Positions 6,401 to 15,205 of a DNA stretch of 64,000 bases are shown one piece after another (the stretch's first letter is position 1; each line of letters begins with the position of its first letter). The position numbers were made by a program, and so were the translations under genes. Origin of the DNA: CAXNKG01 sp964202965 (GTDB lineage Bacteria; Acidobacteriota; Vicinamibacteria; Vicinamibacterales; UBA2999); assembly GCA_964202965.1 (NCBI GenBank), contig CAXNKG010000008.1, forward strand, positions 1-64,000. Reading direction: 5' to 3'. The notes under the pieces are model-generated. The model was given only the letters and a program-made list of their open reading frames with translations. It was not told the origin of the DNA and did no database searches.

Positions 6401-8841
6401 GACGCCGCGCCCGGAGCAAAGAGGCGCCGCGCCACGTGAGCGGGCGCGGTCAGTACGTGGACGACCTGTCGCGTCCGCGGATGCTGCATGCCTGCATCCT
6501 GCGCAGCCCGTACGCGCACGCGCGCATCGTCGCGGTGCGCGCAGACGCGGCGGCGAAGCTGCCCGGCGTTCGGGCGGTGCTCACCCCCGCCGACATCAAG
6601 GCGTTGTCGCAGCCGTTCAAGCCTGGCCGCTATGCGGCCGGGCTGCGTGTGCCGATCGCGGAGTACGCCAGTGCGATTGAGAAAGTGCGCTATGTCGGTG
6701 AGCCGATTGCGATCGTCGCGGCTGACACGCGGGCCATCGCGGAGGATGCGATCGAGTTGATCGGCGTCGACTACGAACCGCTGCCCGCGGCTGCATCCAT
6801 CCAGGATGCCGTTGCCGAGGGTGCGACGCCACTTTACGAGGAACTCGGCAGCAACGTCGGCTGGCAGGGCAAGGTGTCGTATGGCGACGTGGACGCCGCC
6901 TTCGCGCGGGCGGATCGCATCGTCCGGGAGAGCCTGAAGATTCATCGCTACAGTTCGACGCCGCTCGAGCCGTTCGCCTGCCTCGCCGAACACTCGCCCG
7001 AGCGGTTGACGATCACGTGCAACTCGCAGTCGCCCGACGTGATCTACGAGGCCCTTTCGGAGGCCCTTTCAGAGACGCTGTCAGAGACGCTGTCGGGGGC
7101 GCTTGGAACCGCGGCTGTGCGCGTGCTGGTCCCGGACGTCGGCGGCGGCTTCGGCCAGAAGATTCACCTGATTCGCAAGTACGCGGTCCTCACGGCGCTC
7201 ATGGCGGTCAAGACGCGGCGGCCGGTGAAATGGATCGAGGATCGCAGCGAGCACATGATGGCGGGCGGCCACTCGTGCGAACAGGAGTTTGACGTCGAGG
7301 CGGCGGTCAAGGCGGACGGGGAAGTGATCGGCCTGAAGATCCGCGACACCGACGACGTGGGCGGATCGGTGAGCACGCTGACGATTCACTTCACCAACAA
7401 GCTGAACAACCTGTTCAACACCTACACCGTGCAGCACCTGACCCTTGAAGGACGATCGGTGCTGACGAACAAGTGTCCGGTCGTGCCGAATCGGGGCATC
7501 GGGAAGCCGGGCATGTGCTTCGTGTGGGAGCGGATGATGGACCGCATCGCGCAGGAGCTTGGGCTCGATGCCATCGCCGTCCGCCGCCGCAATCTGATCC
7601 CGGCGAGTGCGTTTCCGTACACGACGCCGAACGGCAATATCTACGGGAGCGGCGAATACGAAACGCTCCTGGACAAGGTGCTCGTGAACGTCGACTACGA
7701 CGAGGTGCGACGGCGTCAGGCCGAGGAACGGCGGCACGCGTCGCCGGCCGCCGCCGGCCCGCCACGGGGCACGTACACAGGCATCGGCGTCGTCATTGGC
7801 GTCGAGCCCGGTGGCCGTAATGCCGCGCGTGACATGGCGATATTTCCCGCGTCGAAGCAGATGCCAGGCGCGGGCGGCGTCGAAGGCGCGACCGTGAAGA
7901 TAGAGAAGAACGGATCGGTCGTCTTCACGCTCGGCTCGCCGAGCTGCGGCCAGTCGCACGAGACGACCGCCGCGCAGATCATCGCCGACGTCCTTGGCGT
8001 GTCACCCGATCGCGTCTCGCTGGCGACGACGTATGACAGCGCCCTGTCGCCGTGGGGCGTGTCGTCATCCAACAGCGGCAACAATTTCCATCTCTACGAC
8101 GTGGGCGCCGTGCACGGCGCGGCCACGCGTCTGCGCGACAAGCTGCTCACCCTCGCTGCCCACGTGCTCAAGGAAGACAAGGACCGGCTCGCTATCGAGA
8201 GCGGAGTCGTGTCTCTTGGGGAAAACTCCATCTCGTTCGCCGAGCTCGGCAAGATCGCCTATACGAACCAGGCGCAGATGCCTCCTGGATTCGAGGGCGG
8301 CCTGCAGGTGACCTACTTCCACAGTCACCCGCACGCCGACCCGCTGATGCTGCCCGACAGCCAGGGCCGCGTGCGCGCGCAGTACACGTTCTCCTCTGCC
8401 GCCCACGCCGCCGTCGTCGAAGTCGACGTCGAGACTGGCCGCGTGCGCGTGGTGCGGTACGTCATCGTCAGCGACAACGGGACGCTGATTAACCCGTCGG
8501 TCGTGGATGGACAGATCTACGGCTCCGCGGCGCACGGCATCTCGGTCGCGCTGGGGGAGGGGTTCGTGTACGGCGCGGACGGCCAGTTGCTGACGCTGAC
8601 GTTACTGGACTACGGCAAGTCGACGACGCTCGAGACGCCGCACATCGAGATCGAGCACCACCCGGTGCCGGATCCGTTTACGACACTCGGGCAAAAGGCG
8701 GCGGGGGAGGGAGCGGCGATTCCGTCTCCCGCCGCGATCGCCAGTGCGGTGGAAGACGCCCTGTCGCCCCTCGGCGTGAAAGTGCGCGATCTGCCACTGT
8801 CCCCCGAGCGCGTCTGGAGGCTGATTAATGCACGCGTGTAG
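6379..8841 (+). CDS. Molybdenum hydroxylase large (Mo-cofactor) subunit
   Basis: The 820-residue catalytic subunit of the xanthine-dehydrogenase/aldehyde-oxidase family binds Mo-pterin cytosine dinucleotide and hydroxylates its substrate with water-derived oxygen. The N-terminal domain begins 'GQYVDDL' and 'LRSPYAHARI'. The Moco-binding loop 'VGGGFGQK' is at 254-261, and the catalytic glutamate is Glu777 in 'AAGEGAAIPSP'. It lacks the CO-dehydrogenase active-site loop VAYRCSFR, having 'PNRGIGKPG' in that region, so it is not a form I CO dehydrogenase. Likely substrates are N-heteroaromatics or aromatic acyl compounds, by context. Its 3' end overlaps the convergent amidohydrolase gene by 17 bp. 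A short 12-bp tandem array lies within it. Confidence 0.93.
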   Translation: MADITHIGRRARSKEAPRHVSGRGQYVDDLSRPRMLHACILRSPYAHARIVAVRADAAAKLPGVRAVLTPADIKALSQPFKPGRYAAGLRVPIAEYASAIEKVRYVGEPIAIVAADTRAIAEDAIELIGVDYEPLPAAASIQDAVAEGATPLYEELGSNVGWQGKVSYGDVDAAFARADRIVRESLKIHRYSSTPLEPFACLAEHSPERLTITCNSQSPDVIYEALSEALSETLSETLSGALGTAAVRVLVPDVGGGFGQKIHLIRKYAVLTALMAVKTRRPVKWIEDRSEHMMAGGHSCEQEFDVEAAVKADGEVIGLKIRDTDDVGGSVSTLTIHFTNKLNNLFNTYTVQHLTLEGRSVLTNKCPVVPNRGIGKPGMCFVWERMMDRIAQELGLDAIAVRRRNLIPASAFPYTTPNGNIYGSGEYETLLDKVLVNVDYDEVRRRQAEERRHASPAAAGPPRGTYTGIGVVIGVEPGGRNAARDMAIFPASKQMPGAGGVEGATVKIEKNGSVVFTLGSPSCGQSHETTAAQIIADVLGVSPDRVSLATTYDSALSPWGVSSSNSGNNFHLYDVGAVHGAATRLRDKLLTLAAHVLKEDKDRLAIESGVVSLGENSISFAELGKIAYTNQAQMPPGFEGGLQVTYFHSHPHADPLMLPDSQGRVRAQYTFSSAAHAAVVEVDVETGRVRVVRYVIVSDNGTLINPSVVDGQIYGSAAHGISVALGEGFVYGADGQLLTLTLLDYGKSTTLETPHIEIEHHPVPDPFTTLGQKAAGEGAAIPSPAAIASAVEDALSPLGVKVRDLPLSPERVWRLINARV
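7048..7095. repeat. Four tandem 12-bp units inside the Mo-subunit gene
   Basis: Four 12-bp units in frame (two of GAGGCCCTTTC-G/A, two of GAGACGCTGTC-A/G) encode the repeated tetrapeptide E-A/T-L-S. They sit just before the Moco-binding loop region, in a surface helix. The array suggests recent slippage that kept the frame. Confidence 0.7.
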
Positions 8842-9850
8842 GACGAGTCCTTCCGGACCCGTCGAGGTTAAAGACGCGGCGGGCGTTCTCCTCGAAGATC
8901 TTCTGCTTGTCGGCGACGGGGATGTCGATCTGCTCCATGGCCGCGAGCGCGACTTCGACGTACTTGCGGCCGCCCTGTGTGTCGAACGGCATGTCAGTGG
9001 CGAACATCACGCGGTCGGTGCCGAAGAAGTCGAGGCCGCAGCGGAGCGCGGGCACCGAGCCAATCGTGATCGTGTCGGCGTAGAACATGGGGAAGTACTC
9101 GTAGGGGTGCCGCTGCAGCGGGACCGGCTCGTTCTTCGCCTGCGCGGCCTTGAGGAGCTTGTCGTATCCCTCGCGGATGCGCTCGGAGGCGAAGGGCACA
9201 AACCCGCCCAGGTGATGCGTGACGATCCTGATGTCCGGGTGCCGGTCGAACACCCCGGAGAAGACGAGCCGCATCATCGCGCCGACGCTGTCATAGAGCC
9301 AGCCGACGATGCGCCAGGTGTCGAAGCGGCTGGCGTCCTCGGTGGGGTAGTCGGGGCGGTCGGGACCGCGAACCGGGTGAAGCAGGACCGGGACGTCGAG
9401 GGCGGCAACGGCGTCGAAGAACGGCACAAACTGAGGCGCGTCGAGCGGCTGGCCTTTGACGTCGGTGTAGATCTGCACGGCGCAGAGTCCGAGATCGCGG
9501 ACGGCCCGTTGAAGTTCGCCGATCGCGGCATCCACGTCATGCATTGGCACGCAGGCCGCCGCGCCGATGAATCGATCCGGGTGACGCGACACCAGGTCCG
9601 CCATCTCGTCGTTGGCGATGCGCGACAGGCCCAGGGCGTCCTGCGGGCCCGCGATAGCTTCGACGGGCGGGTTGGCCGTGTTGATGATCTGCACGTAGCC
9701 GTCGCCGGCGCCGTCCATCACACGAAACCGCGCGTCGAGATCGAACAGGGTGGGCATGAACCGTTCCTGTTCCTGCAGCTTCGGGGCGAGCTTCAGCCGC
9801 GCGTCGCGGTACTTCGGCGTGATGATGTGATTGAAGACGTCAATCTTCAT
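8825..9850 (-). CDS. Amidohydrolase_2 (ACMSD-like) metal-dependent hydrolase/decarboxylase
   Basis: The 341-residue TIM-barrel protein is related to aminocarboxymuconate-semialdehyde decarboxylase and gamma-resorcylate decarboxylase, cytosolic metalloenzymes that cleave or decarboxylate ring-fission products. Visible motifs are 'DVFNHIITPKY' at the N-terminus (single His, as in one branch of the family), 'LLHPVRG', 'THHLGGFVPF' and 'FATDMPFD' with the metal-binding Asp. There is no signal peptide. The gene is divergent from the FAD-subunit gene, with 49 bp between the start codons, and convergent with the Mo-subunit gene. Its position inside the hydroxylase cluster suggests it acts on a downstream intermediate. 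Confidence 0.88.
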   Translation of the reverse strand: MKIDVFNHIITPKYRDARLKLAPKLQEQERFMPTLFDLDARFRVMDGAGDGYVQIINTANPPVEAIAGPQDALGLSRIANDEMADLVSRHPDRFIGAAACVPMHDVDAAIGELQRAVRDLGLCAVQIYTDVKGQPLDAPQFVPFFDAVAALDVPVLLHPVRGPDRPDYPTEDASRFDTWRIVGWLYDSVGAMMRLVFSGVFDRHPDIRIVTHHLGGFVPFASERIREGYDKLLKAAQAKNEPVPLQRHPYEYFPMFYADTITIGSVPALRCGLDFFGTDRVMFATDMPFDTQGGRKYVEVALAAMEQIDIPVADKQKIFEENARRVFNLDGSGRTRPTRVH

Positions 9851-9865
9851 AATTGGTCAGGGCCT

Positions 9866-9891
9866 AGAGCCCAGAGCCCAGAGCCCAGAGA
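9866..9891. repeat. Tandem 7-bp repeat AGAGCCC, about 3.5 copies
   Basis: AGAGCCC is repeated three times and followed by AGAG in the 49-bp gap between two divergent start codons. A slippage-prone array here could change promoter spacing for both genes. No -35/-10 pair can be assigned with confidence. Confidence 0.6.
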
Positions 9892-9899
9892 CTTCCGAA

Positions 9900-10790
9900 G
9901 TGTATCCGACTGAATTCGAATATTTCGCACCTCGCACGATCGATGAGGCCATCGAGCTGCTGGGGCGCTATGGCGACGACGCCAAGGTGCTGGCGGGCGG
10001 GCAGAGTCTCGTGCCGATGATGAAGCTGCGGATCGCGAGTCCGCGGTACCTCATCGACATCAACCGGATCGAGGGATTGGGCGGCCTGCGGCGCGATGGC
10101 GATCGTCTTGTGATGGGCGCGCTCTGCCGCCATGCCGACATTCTCGCGTCGGACCTCGTGCGCGACGTCCTGCCGATCATGGCCGATGCCGCGGGCCACA
10201 CCGCCGACATTCAGGTGCGCAACCGCGGAACCGTGGCGGGCAGCATTGCCCACGCCGATCCGGCAGGCGACTGGCCCGCCGTGCTGGCTGCGCTCGACAC
10301 CGACGTCACCGTCGCCGGCCCGGCAGGTTCGCGCACGGTCCCGCTGGCAGCATTCATCGTCGACGCCTACACGACGCAGCTCGAGCCAGGTGAGATCGTC
10401 GTCGGTCTCTCGGTGGGGATTCCACCGAAGCCGAACGGCGGCGCGTACGTGAAGTTCGAGAAGCGCGCGGGCGATTTCGCGGTGGCGAGCGTAGCCGTGC
10501 AGCTCGAGCTGGACGGCGAGACGTGCTGCCATGTCGCGATCAGTCTGGGCGCACTCGGGCCGACGGCGATACGGGCGGTGTCCGCTGAGCAGGCACTACA
10601 GGGCCGCGATCTGTCCGAAGATCGATTCGCCGATGCGGCGCGCCTCGTGCGCGAAGCGGCGCAGCCGTTTGCGGACACGCGCGGGTCGGTCGAGTACAAG
10701 ACGCACCTCGCCGGCGTCCTCTTCCGCCGCGCATTCACCGCCGCCCTCGATCGGGCGCACGGGCGCGACGTCGCGAGGTCACACGTCTAG
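9900..10790 (+). CDS. Molybdenum hydroxylase FAD-binding subunit (CoxM-like)
   Basis: The 296-residue medium subunit carries FAD for the molybdenum hydroxylase. It has the two FAD-binding loops typical of the family: 'AGGQSLVPMM' near residues 35-44 and 'GTVAGSIAHADPAGDWPA' near residue 110. The C-terminal CO-dehydrogenase flavoprotein domain ends 'YKTHLAGVLFRRAF'. GTG at 9900 gives the expected N-terminus; a longer frame to 9831 runs into the divergent gene. It is separated from the other two subunits by the reversed amidohydrolase gene, so the three subunits are not in one transcript. It overlaps the convergent ModA-like gene by 4 bp. Confidence 0.92.
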   Translation: MYPTEFEYFAPRTIDEAIELLGRYGDDAKVLAGGQSLVPMMKLRIASPRYLIDINRIEGLGGLRRDGDRLVMGALCRHADILASDLVRDVLPIMADAAGHTADIQVRNRGTVAGSIAHADPAGDWPAVLAALDTDVTVAGPAGSRTVPLAAFIVDAYTTQLEPGEIVVGLSVGIPPKPNGGAYVKFEKRAGDFAVASVAVQLELDGETCCHVAISLGALGPTAIRAVSAEQALQGRDLSEDRFADAARLVREAAQPFADTRGSVEYKTHLAGVLFRRAFTAALDRAHGRDVARSHV

Positions 10791-11581
10791 CGTCCGGTTG
10801 ACGCCGGCTGAAGGCCGTGGGCCGGCAGGATGACCGCGAGATCCTCGCTCGAGAGATACCGCAGCAGCGCGGCGGCGCCGTCGGCGTCGGCGGCCTTCGC
10901 GCTCCGAGCGGCCGTGAACATCACGTAGTCCTGCAGATCGGAGGGAAGCGGTCCAACGAGCCGCAGCCCCTGCACCGGCAGGATTTCGCTGACGAGCGTC
11001 AGCACGAGGTCCGCCTCGCCGGCAGCCACGGCCGTGGGCGCCTCGCCCGGGCCCTTGAGCGCGATCTTCGGACGCATGGCGTTCGCAATCCCGAGCCTGT
11101 CAAACGTGCGATCGATCGTGGCGCGGCTCTGGCCCTCCGCCGTAAACGCCACCGAGCCGGCCGCGAGCAGCGTCCGCTTCAGCGCGTCTGAGGTGTCGAT
11201 GTCAGGAATCGGCGCGCCTACCCGTACCCCGACGCCAACCCCCGCGCGGGCGATGTCGGTGCGCGAGGCCGCATCCACGGCGCCCGCCGCGGCGAGCTCG
11301 TCGATGAGCGCCGGCGTCAGGATCGCGACGTCGAACGCGTCGCCGCCGGCGATCCTGGTCTTCAGGGACGCCGCGGTGCTGAACTCGACGGTCAGCGAGC
11401 GGCCGATCGCGCGCTCTATGTCCGCCTGCCGTTCCTCGATGATCGCTTTCACGCCGTTCGAGCTGAACACCCTCAGGCCTGCCGTCGTCGGCGGCGGCTG
11501 GGGGGCGGGCGAACAGGCCGATGACAGGATGAGCAGCGCGGCAAGCAGCAGCGGCAGGTGTCTCCGGCGATCGTTCAGCAT
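10787..11581 (-). CDS. ModA-like extracellular substrate-binding lipoprotein
   Basis: The 264-residue lipoprotein has Cys23 after a hydrophobic signal (LILSSAC) and a type II periplasmic-binding fold: 'LRVFSSNGVKAIIEE', 'EFSTAASLKTRI', 'FDVAILTPALIDEL' and a C-terminal 'LLRYLSSEDLAVILPAHGLQPA'. It resembles the solute-binding part of molybdate ABC transporters, but no ABC permease or ATPase lies next to it. Since it is embedded among molybdenum hydroxylase genes, a molybdate or ligand-capture role is plausible but unproven. Many solo ModA-like proteins in catabolic loci bind organic anions instead. The start at 11581 is chosen because it gives a compact lipoprotein signal. Confidence 0.8.
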   Translation of the reverse strand: MLNDRRRHLPLLLAALLILSSACSPAPQPPPTTAGLRVFSSNGVKAIIEERQADIERAIGRSLTVEFSTAASLKTRIAGGDAFDVAILTPALIDELAAAGAVDAASRTDIARAGVGVGVRVGAPIPDIDTSDALKRTLLAAGSVAFTAEGQSRATIDRTFDRLGIANAMRPKIALKGPGEAPTAVAAGEADLVLTLVSEILPVQGLRLVGPLPSDLQDYVMFTAARSAKAADADGAAALLRYLSSEDLAVILPAHGLQPASTGR

Positions 11582-11622
11582 GCGGCGGAGTATATACACT
11601 GGAGTCACGCGAAAGGATTGGG

Positions 11623-12120
11623 ATGCACCTGGACGGGCAGTTTTCTGTGAGCGCAGCGCAGGCCGACGTGTACGCGTTTCTCACTGATCCGGCGACGGTC
11701 AGCCGGCACATGCCGGACGTGAAGGATGTCGTGGTCGAGGACGCCGATCATTTCACGGTCACGGCCCGCGTCGGCGTGTCCCACATCAAGGGGGCGATGG
11801 TGATGAAGCTGGAGATCCGGGACCGTCAGCCGCCGACGAGCACGACGGTCATCGGGAAAGGGACCGGGCTTGGGAGCGTCGTGGACATCGTGACGGGGTT
11901 TACGTTGTCGGCGGGTCCACCGCTCGACGAAAACGGGCTCGCGGCGGAACCCGCCCTACGTACGACCGTGAAATGGCAAGCCGACGTGACGATCTCGGGC
12001 ACACTTGCGGCGTTCGGGCCGCAGGGGCTGCTCGATCGCATCGCGCGGAAGAATATCGATACGTTCATCGCGGGAATCAGGAGCGGGCTGTCCGCGAGCG
12101 GGCGCTCGGGTGTAATCTAG
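11623..12120 (+). CDS. CoxG-like SRPBCC-family protein
   Basis: The 165-residue product matches the CO-dehydrogenase subunit G family (START/SRPBCC fold, hydrophobic pocket): 'MHLDGQFSVSA...DVYAFLTDP', 'MPDVKDVVVEDADHF', 'GAMVMKLEI' and the closing 'LLDRIARKNIDTFIAGI'. CoxG proteins accompany molybdenum hydroxylases and have been linked to membrane attachment or maturation. Between two core strands it carries a segment (EPALRT) encoded by an inverted TACGTAGGGCGGG repeat, which lengthens a loop of the domain. The start is ATG at 11623, 41 bp from the divergent ModA-like gene. Confidence 0.85.
   Translation: MHLDGQFSVSAAQADVYAFLTDPATVSRHMPDVKDVVVEDADHFTVTARVGVSHIKGAMVMKLEIRDRQPPTSTTVIGKGTGLGSVVDIVTGFTLSAGPPLDENGLAAEPALRTTVKWQADVTISGTLAAFGPQGLLDRIARKNIDTFIAGIRSGLSASGRSGVI
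11950..11962. repeat. Inverted TACGTAGGGCGGG repeat inside the CoxG-like gene
   Basis: CCCGCCCTACGTA is the exact reverse complement of the 13-mer found at 5521 and 5545. It is preceded by GCGGCGGAA, and the enclosing segment reads in frame as part of a loop. This is a second case of the element inside a coding region. Confidence 0.6.
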
Positions 12121-12202
12121 GAGGACGGCTGATCCCTCCATCACATCGCTCTCCAGCCCCGTCGAGCTCGCCTGGTGGTCGCAGCGCGAGTGGACTGACG
12201 GT

Positions 12203-12496
12203 GTGCAGCTCGACACGCTGGCCGGGCTCGAGCGCGTCGCGGTCCGTACGCGCAACAGCACGTATGAGATCACGGTCCTCTCGCCCCACACAGGCGACGT
12301 GCTGGTCCGTGGCGGGCAGTTCTTTCCAGAGCACACACGCGCCCGGCTGGCCGGCTGCTCGCTGGGTGGCAGCTTCCTGAAAGTGCGCGCCATCTGTCCG
12401 GGCTTCCTGATGGAGCTGCTGCACGACGGACGCACGATCATCACGACGCGCGTGCAGTCGGTCGTGCCGATTCCAGACTCGACCCCCACCCACTAA
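12203..12496 (+). CDS. Small conserved-looking protein of unknown function
   Basis: The product of about 97 residues has no signal peptide or membrane segment. It reads as a small beta-rich domain ('VAVRTRNSTYEITVLSPHTGDVLVRGGQFFPE', 'GRTIITTRVQSVVPIP') with codon use like its neighbours. The first conventional start is GTG at 12203; the frame is open further upstream, so the true start could be an unusual codon in 12125-12200. It lies between the CoxG-like gene and the kinase gene on the same strand. No family is recognised. Confidence 0.6.
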   Translation: MQLDTLAGLERVAVRTRNSTYEITVLSPHTGDVLVRGGQFFPEHTRARLAGCSLGGSFLKVRAICPGFLMELLHDGRTIITTRVQSVVPIPDSTPTH

Positions 12497-12525
12497 TCGA
12501 TTTCCGAAGGGACCATTCAAACACA

Positions 12526-15201
12526 ATGAGCCTGGCTGCCGGTACGCGTTTCGGTCCGTACGAGATCCACTCCGCGATTGGCGCCGGCGGCATGGGCGAG
12601 GTCTATCGCGCGCGCGATACGCGGCTCGACCGCGACGTCGCCGTCAAGGTACTGCCGGCCATCGCAAGCGCCGACCCGGAGCGGCTCCGTCGCTTCGAGC
12701 AGGAGGCGCGCGCCGCCGCGGCGTTGAACCACCCCAATATCCTGGCGCTCTACGATATCGGCACCCATGAGGGCTGTCCGTACCTCGTGTCCGAATTGCT
12801 CGAGGGAGGAACGCTGCGTAGCTCGATCGGCAGTGGGATGGCGGTGCGCAAGGCCATCGACTGCGCCATCCAGATGGCCCGCGGTCTGGCGGCCGCGCAT
12901 GAAAAAGGGATCGTTCATCGCGACCTGAAGCCGGACAACGTGTTCGTCACGTCGGCGGGGCACGTGAAGATCCTCGACTTCGGTCTCGCCAAGCTGATCG
13001 AGGCAGCGCCAGCCGAGTGGACGCGCCAGATATCGGAAACCGCAGTCACCCAGGCCGGCCCCGGCACGGAGCCCGGCATGGTGCTCGGGACGATGGGGTA
13101 CATGGCGCCGGAGCAGCTCCGTGGCCAGCCGGCCGATCATCGCGCCGACCTGTTTGCGTTCGGGGCCGTGCTCTACGAAATGTTGTCCGGCCAGCGCGCA
13201 TTTGCGGCCGGGTCCGCCGCCGACACGATCGGCTCGATTCTCGACCGGGCGCCGGCGGAGCTGCCGATTGCGGAGCGGAAGATTCCTCCGGGACTCGCGC
13301 GCATCGTCGAGCGGTGCCTCGAAAAGAACCCCGTGGCGCGGTTCCAGACGGCGTCCGACCTGGCCTTCGCGCTCGAGGCGCTGTCCGGGTCGACGACATC
13401 GAGCGAAGCCGTGTCCGCCGGTGCACGCGGCGGCGCGCGCGTCGCGCGGCCGGCCTGGCTCGTCGCCGGGGCGTCGTTTGCTGCCGCGCTCCTTGTTGCC
13501 GTCCCCGCAACGCTCTACCTGCAGCCCGCGGCGCCCGAACCGCTCGTCACGCGTCTGGACATCGTCACACCGCCGACCACCGATCCGTTTTCGTTCGCGC
13601 TGTCGCCGGATGGCCGCCAGCTCGTGTTCGTCGCGACCGGCGAAAAGGGACCGCAGCTCTGGCTGCGGCCGCTCGACCAGGCCACGGCGCAGCCGCTCGT
13701 CGGAACCGAGGGGGCGAACTATCCCTTCTGGGCTCCGGATAATCGCGCGGTGGGCTTCTTTGCGGATGGCAGGCTCAAGCGCCTGGACCTGAGCGGCGGC
13801 GCGCCGCAGGTGCTCGCCAGCGCCTCAGGTGGGCGCGGTGGCACCTGGAACGCTGACGGCGTCATTGTGTTTGCACCAAGCACTGCCGGCGGCTTGATGC
13901 GAGTATCGGCGTCAGGCGGGACGCCAACGGCGGTGACGGCGCTCGGGTCGGGCCAGGAGAGCCATCGCTGGCCGCAGTTCCTGCCCGACGGCCGGCGCGT
14001 GCTCTTTTTTGCGGCGCAGGGCCAGGTGCAGACCCGCGGCGTCTTCCTCGCCTCGCTCGATGGCGGGGAGCCTGTCCGCGTCCTCATGACGGAGACGGCG
14101 GCCTCTGCCGTATCCGGACATCTCCTGCGCGTCTCCCAAGGCGTGCTGGTGGCGCAACCATTCGATCCGGACCAGACGTCGGTAGCGGGTGAGCCACTGC
14201 CGGTGGCGCAAGCGGTAGGAGCCGATTCCGTGCTTTCCTGGGGTGCCTTCTCTGTCTCGAATGACGTGCTGGCCTATCGTGCAGGAAGCTCAGCCTCGCG
14301 GAGGCAGCTCGTCTGGATCGACCGCACGGGCAAAATCGTCGGCGCCCTCGGTCCGTCTGACATCGACGGACTTACCACTCCCCTCCTCGCGCCCGACGGG
14401 CAGCGAGTTGCGGTAGGCCGCATAACAGAGGGCAACGTTGACGTCTGGCTCATGGACGTGAGTCGCGGTGTGGCGAGTCGATTCACGTTCGACGAAAGCG
14501 TTGATGTGACCCCGGTCTGGTCGCCGGACGGGAGCCACGTCGTCTTCCGGTCGAGTCGGAACGGCGTCTTCGATCTGTTCGAGAAACAGGCGAGCGGAGC
14601 CGGAGAGGAACGGCCGCTCTTGACGACCTCGCAAAGCAAGTCGCCGCTCGATTGGTCGCGAGACGGTCGGGTCCTGCTCTATGCCAATCAGGACGACAAG
14701 ACAGGAACTGACTTATGGGCGTTGCCGCTGACCGGCGATCGCAAGCCGTTCGCGGTCGTGCAGACGACCTTCGATGAGATGCAGGGCCAGTTTTCTCCAG
14801 ACGGGCGCTGGCTTGCGTACGCCTCGAACGAGTCGGGGCGGTTCGAGGTCTACGTCAGGCCCTTCCCCGACGCAGGCGGCAAGTGGCAGATTTCCACCGG
14901 CGGTGGAACGCAGCCTCGTTGGGGACGCAACGGCCAGGAGCTCCTGTACGTGGCGCCGGACGCACGCTTGATGGCCGCGTCGATTCGTGTGGTCCAGGGC
15001 GCGATCGACGCCGGCACTCCCGTCGCCCTGTTCCCGACCCGCCTCGCCACCGGGTCGAATATTCTGGCCGCCGGCTTTAACTCGTCCGCTCAGTATGCGG
15101 TCTCACCTGACGGGCGATTTCTGATGAACGTCAGCGCGGAGGACGCGGTGATGTCGCCGATCACGATCGTGCTGAACTGGACGGCAGGACTGAAGAAATA
15201 A
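12526..15201 (+). CDS. Membrane Ser/Thr protein kinase with C-terminal PD40/TolB-like propeller
   Basis: The 891-residue Hanks-type kinase is fused to an extracytoplasmic beta-propeller. The kinase domain occupies about residues 10-285: Gly loop 'GAGGMGEVY' at 19-27, Lys41 in 'VAVKVL', catalytic 'HRDLKPDN' at 131-138, 'DFG' at 151-153 and 'GTMGYMAPEQLRG'. One transmembrane helix spans about 311-332. The rest shows repeated 'SPDGR' and 'WSPDG' blades characteristic of PD40/WD40-like propellers. This architecture is expanded in acidobacteria. The substrate is unknown. A Shine-Dalgarno AAGGGA precedes the ATG. Confidence 0.92.
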   Translation: MSLAAGTRFGPYEIHSAIGAGGMGEVYRARDTRLDRDVAVKVLPAIASADPERLRRFEQEARAAAALNHPNILALYDIGTHEGCPYLVSELLEGGTLRSSIGSGMAVRKAIDCAIQMARGLAAAHEKGIVHRDLKPDNVFVTSAGHVKILDFGLAKLIEAAPAEWTRQISETAVTQAGPGTEPGMVLGTMGYMAPEQLRGQPADHRADLFAFGAVLYEMLSGQRAFAAGSAADTIGSILDRAPAELPIAERKIPPGLARIVERCLEKNPVARFQTASDLAFALEALSGSTTSSEAVSAGARGGARVARPAWLVAGASFAAALLVAVPATLYLQPAAPEPLVTRLDIVTPPTTDPFSFALSPDGRQLVFVATGEKGPQLWLRPLDQATAQPLVGTEGANYPFWAPDNRAVGFFADGRLKRLDLSGGAPQVLASASGGRGGTWNADGVIVFAPSTAGGLMRVSASGGTPTAVTALGSGQESHRWPQFLPDGRRVLFFAAQGQVQTRGVFLASLDGGEPVRVLMTETAASAVSGHLLRVSQGVLVAQPFDPDQTSVAGEPLPVAQAVGADSVLSWGAFSVSNDVLAYRAGSSASRRQLVWIDRTGKIVGALGPSDIDGLTTPLLAPDGQRVAVGRITEGNVDVWLMDVSRGVASRFTFDESVDVTPVWSPDGSHVVFRSSRNGVFDLFEKQASGAGEERPLLTTSQSKSPLDWSRDGRVLLYANQDDKTGTDLWALPLTGDRKPFAVVQTTFDEMQGQFSPDGRWLAYASNESGRFEVYVRPFPDAGGKWQISTGGGTQPRWGRNGQELLYVAPDARLMAASIRVVQGAIDAGTPVALFPTRLATGSNILAAGFNSSAQYAVSPDGRFLMNVSAEDAVMSPITIVLNWTAGLKK

Positions 15202-15205
15202 CGAA

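Noticed and set aside
6379..8841. Calling the hydroxylase a CO dehydrogenase
   Set aside because: The active-site loop VAYRCSFR of form I enzymes is missing, so the CoxL-like name would mislead on substrate.
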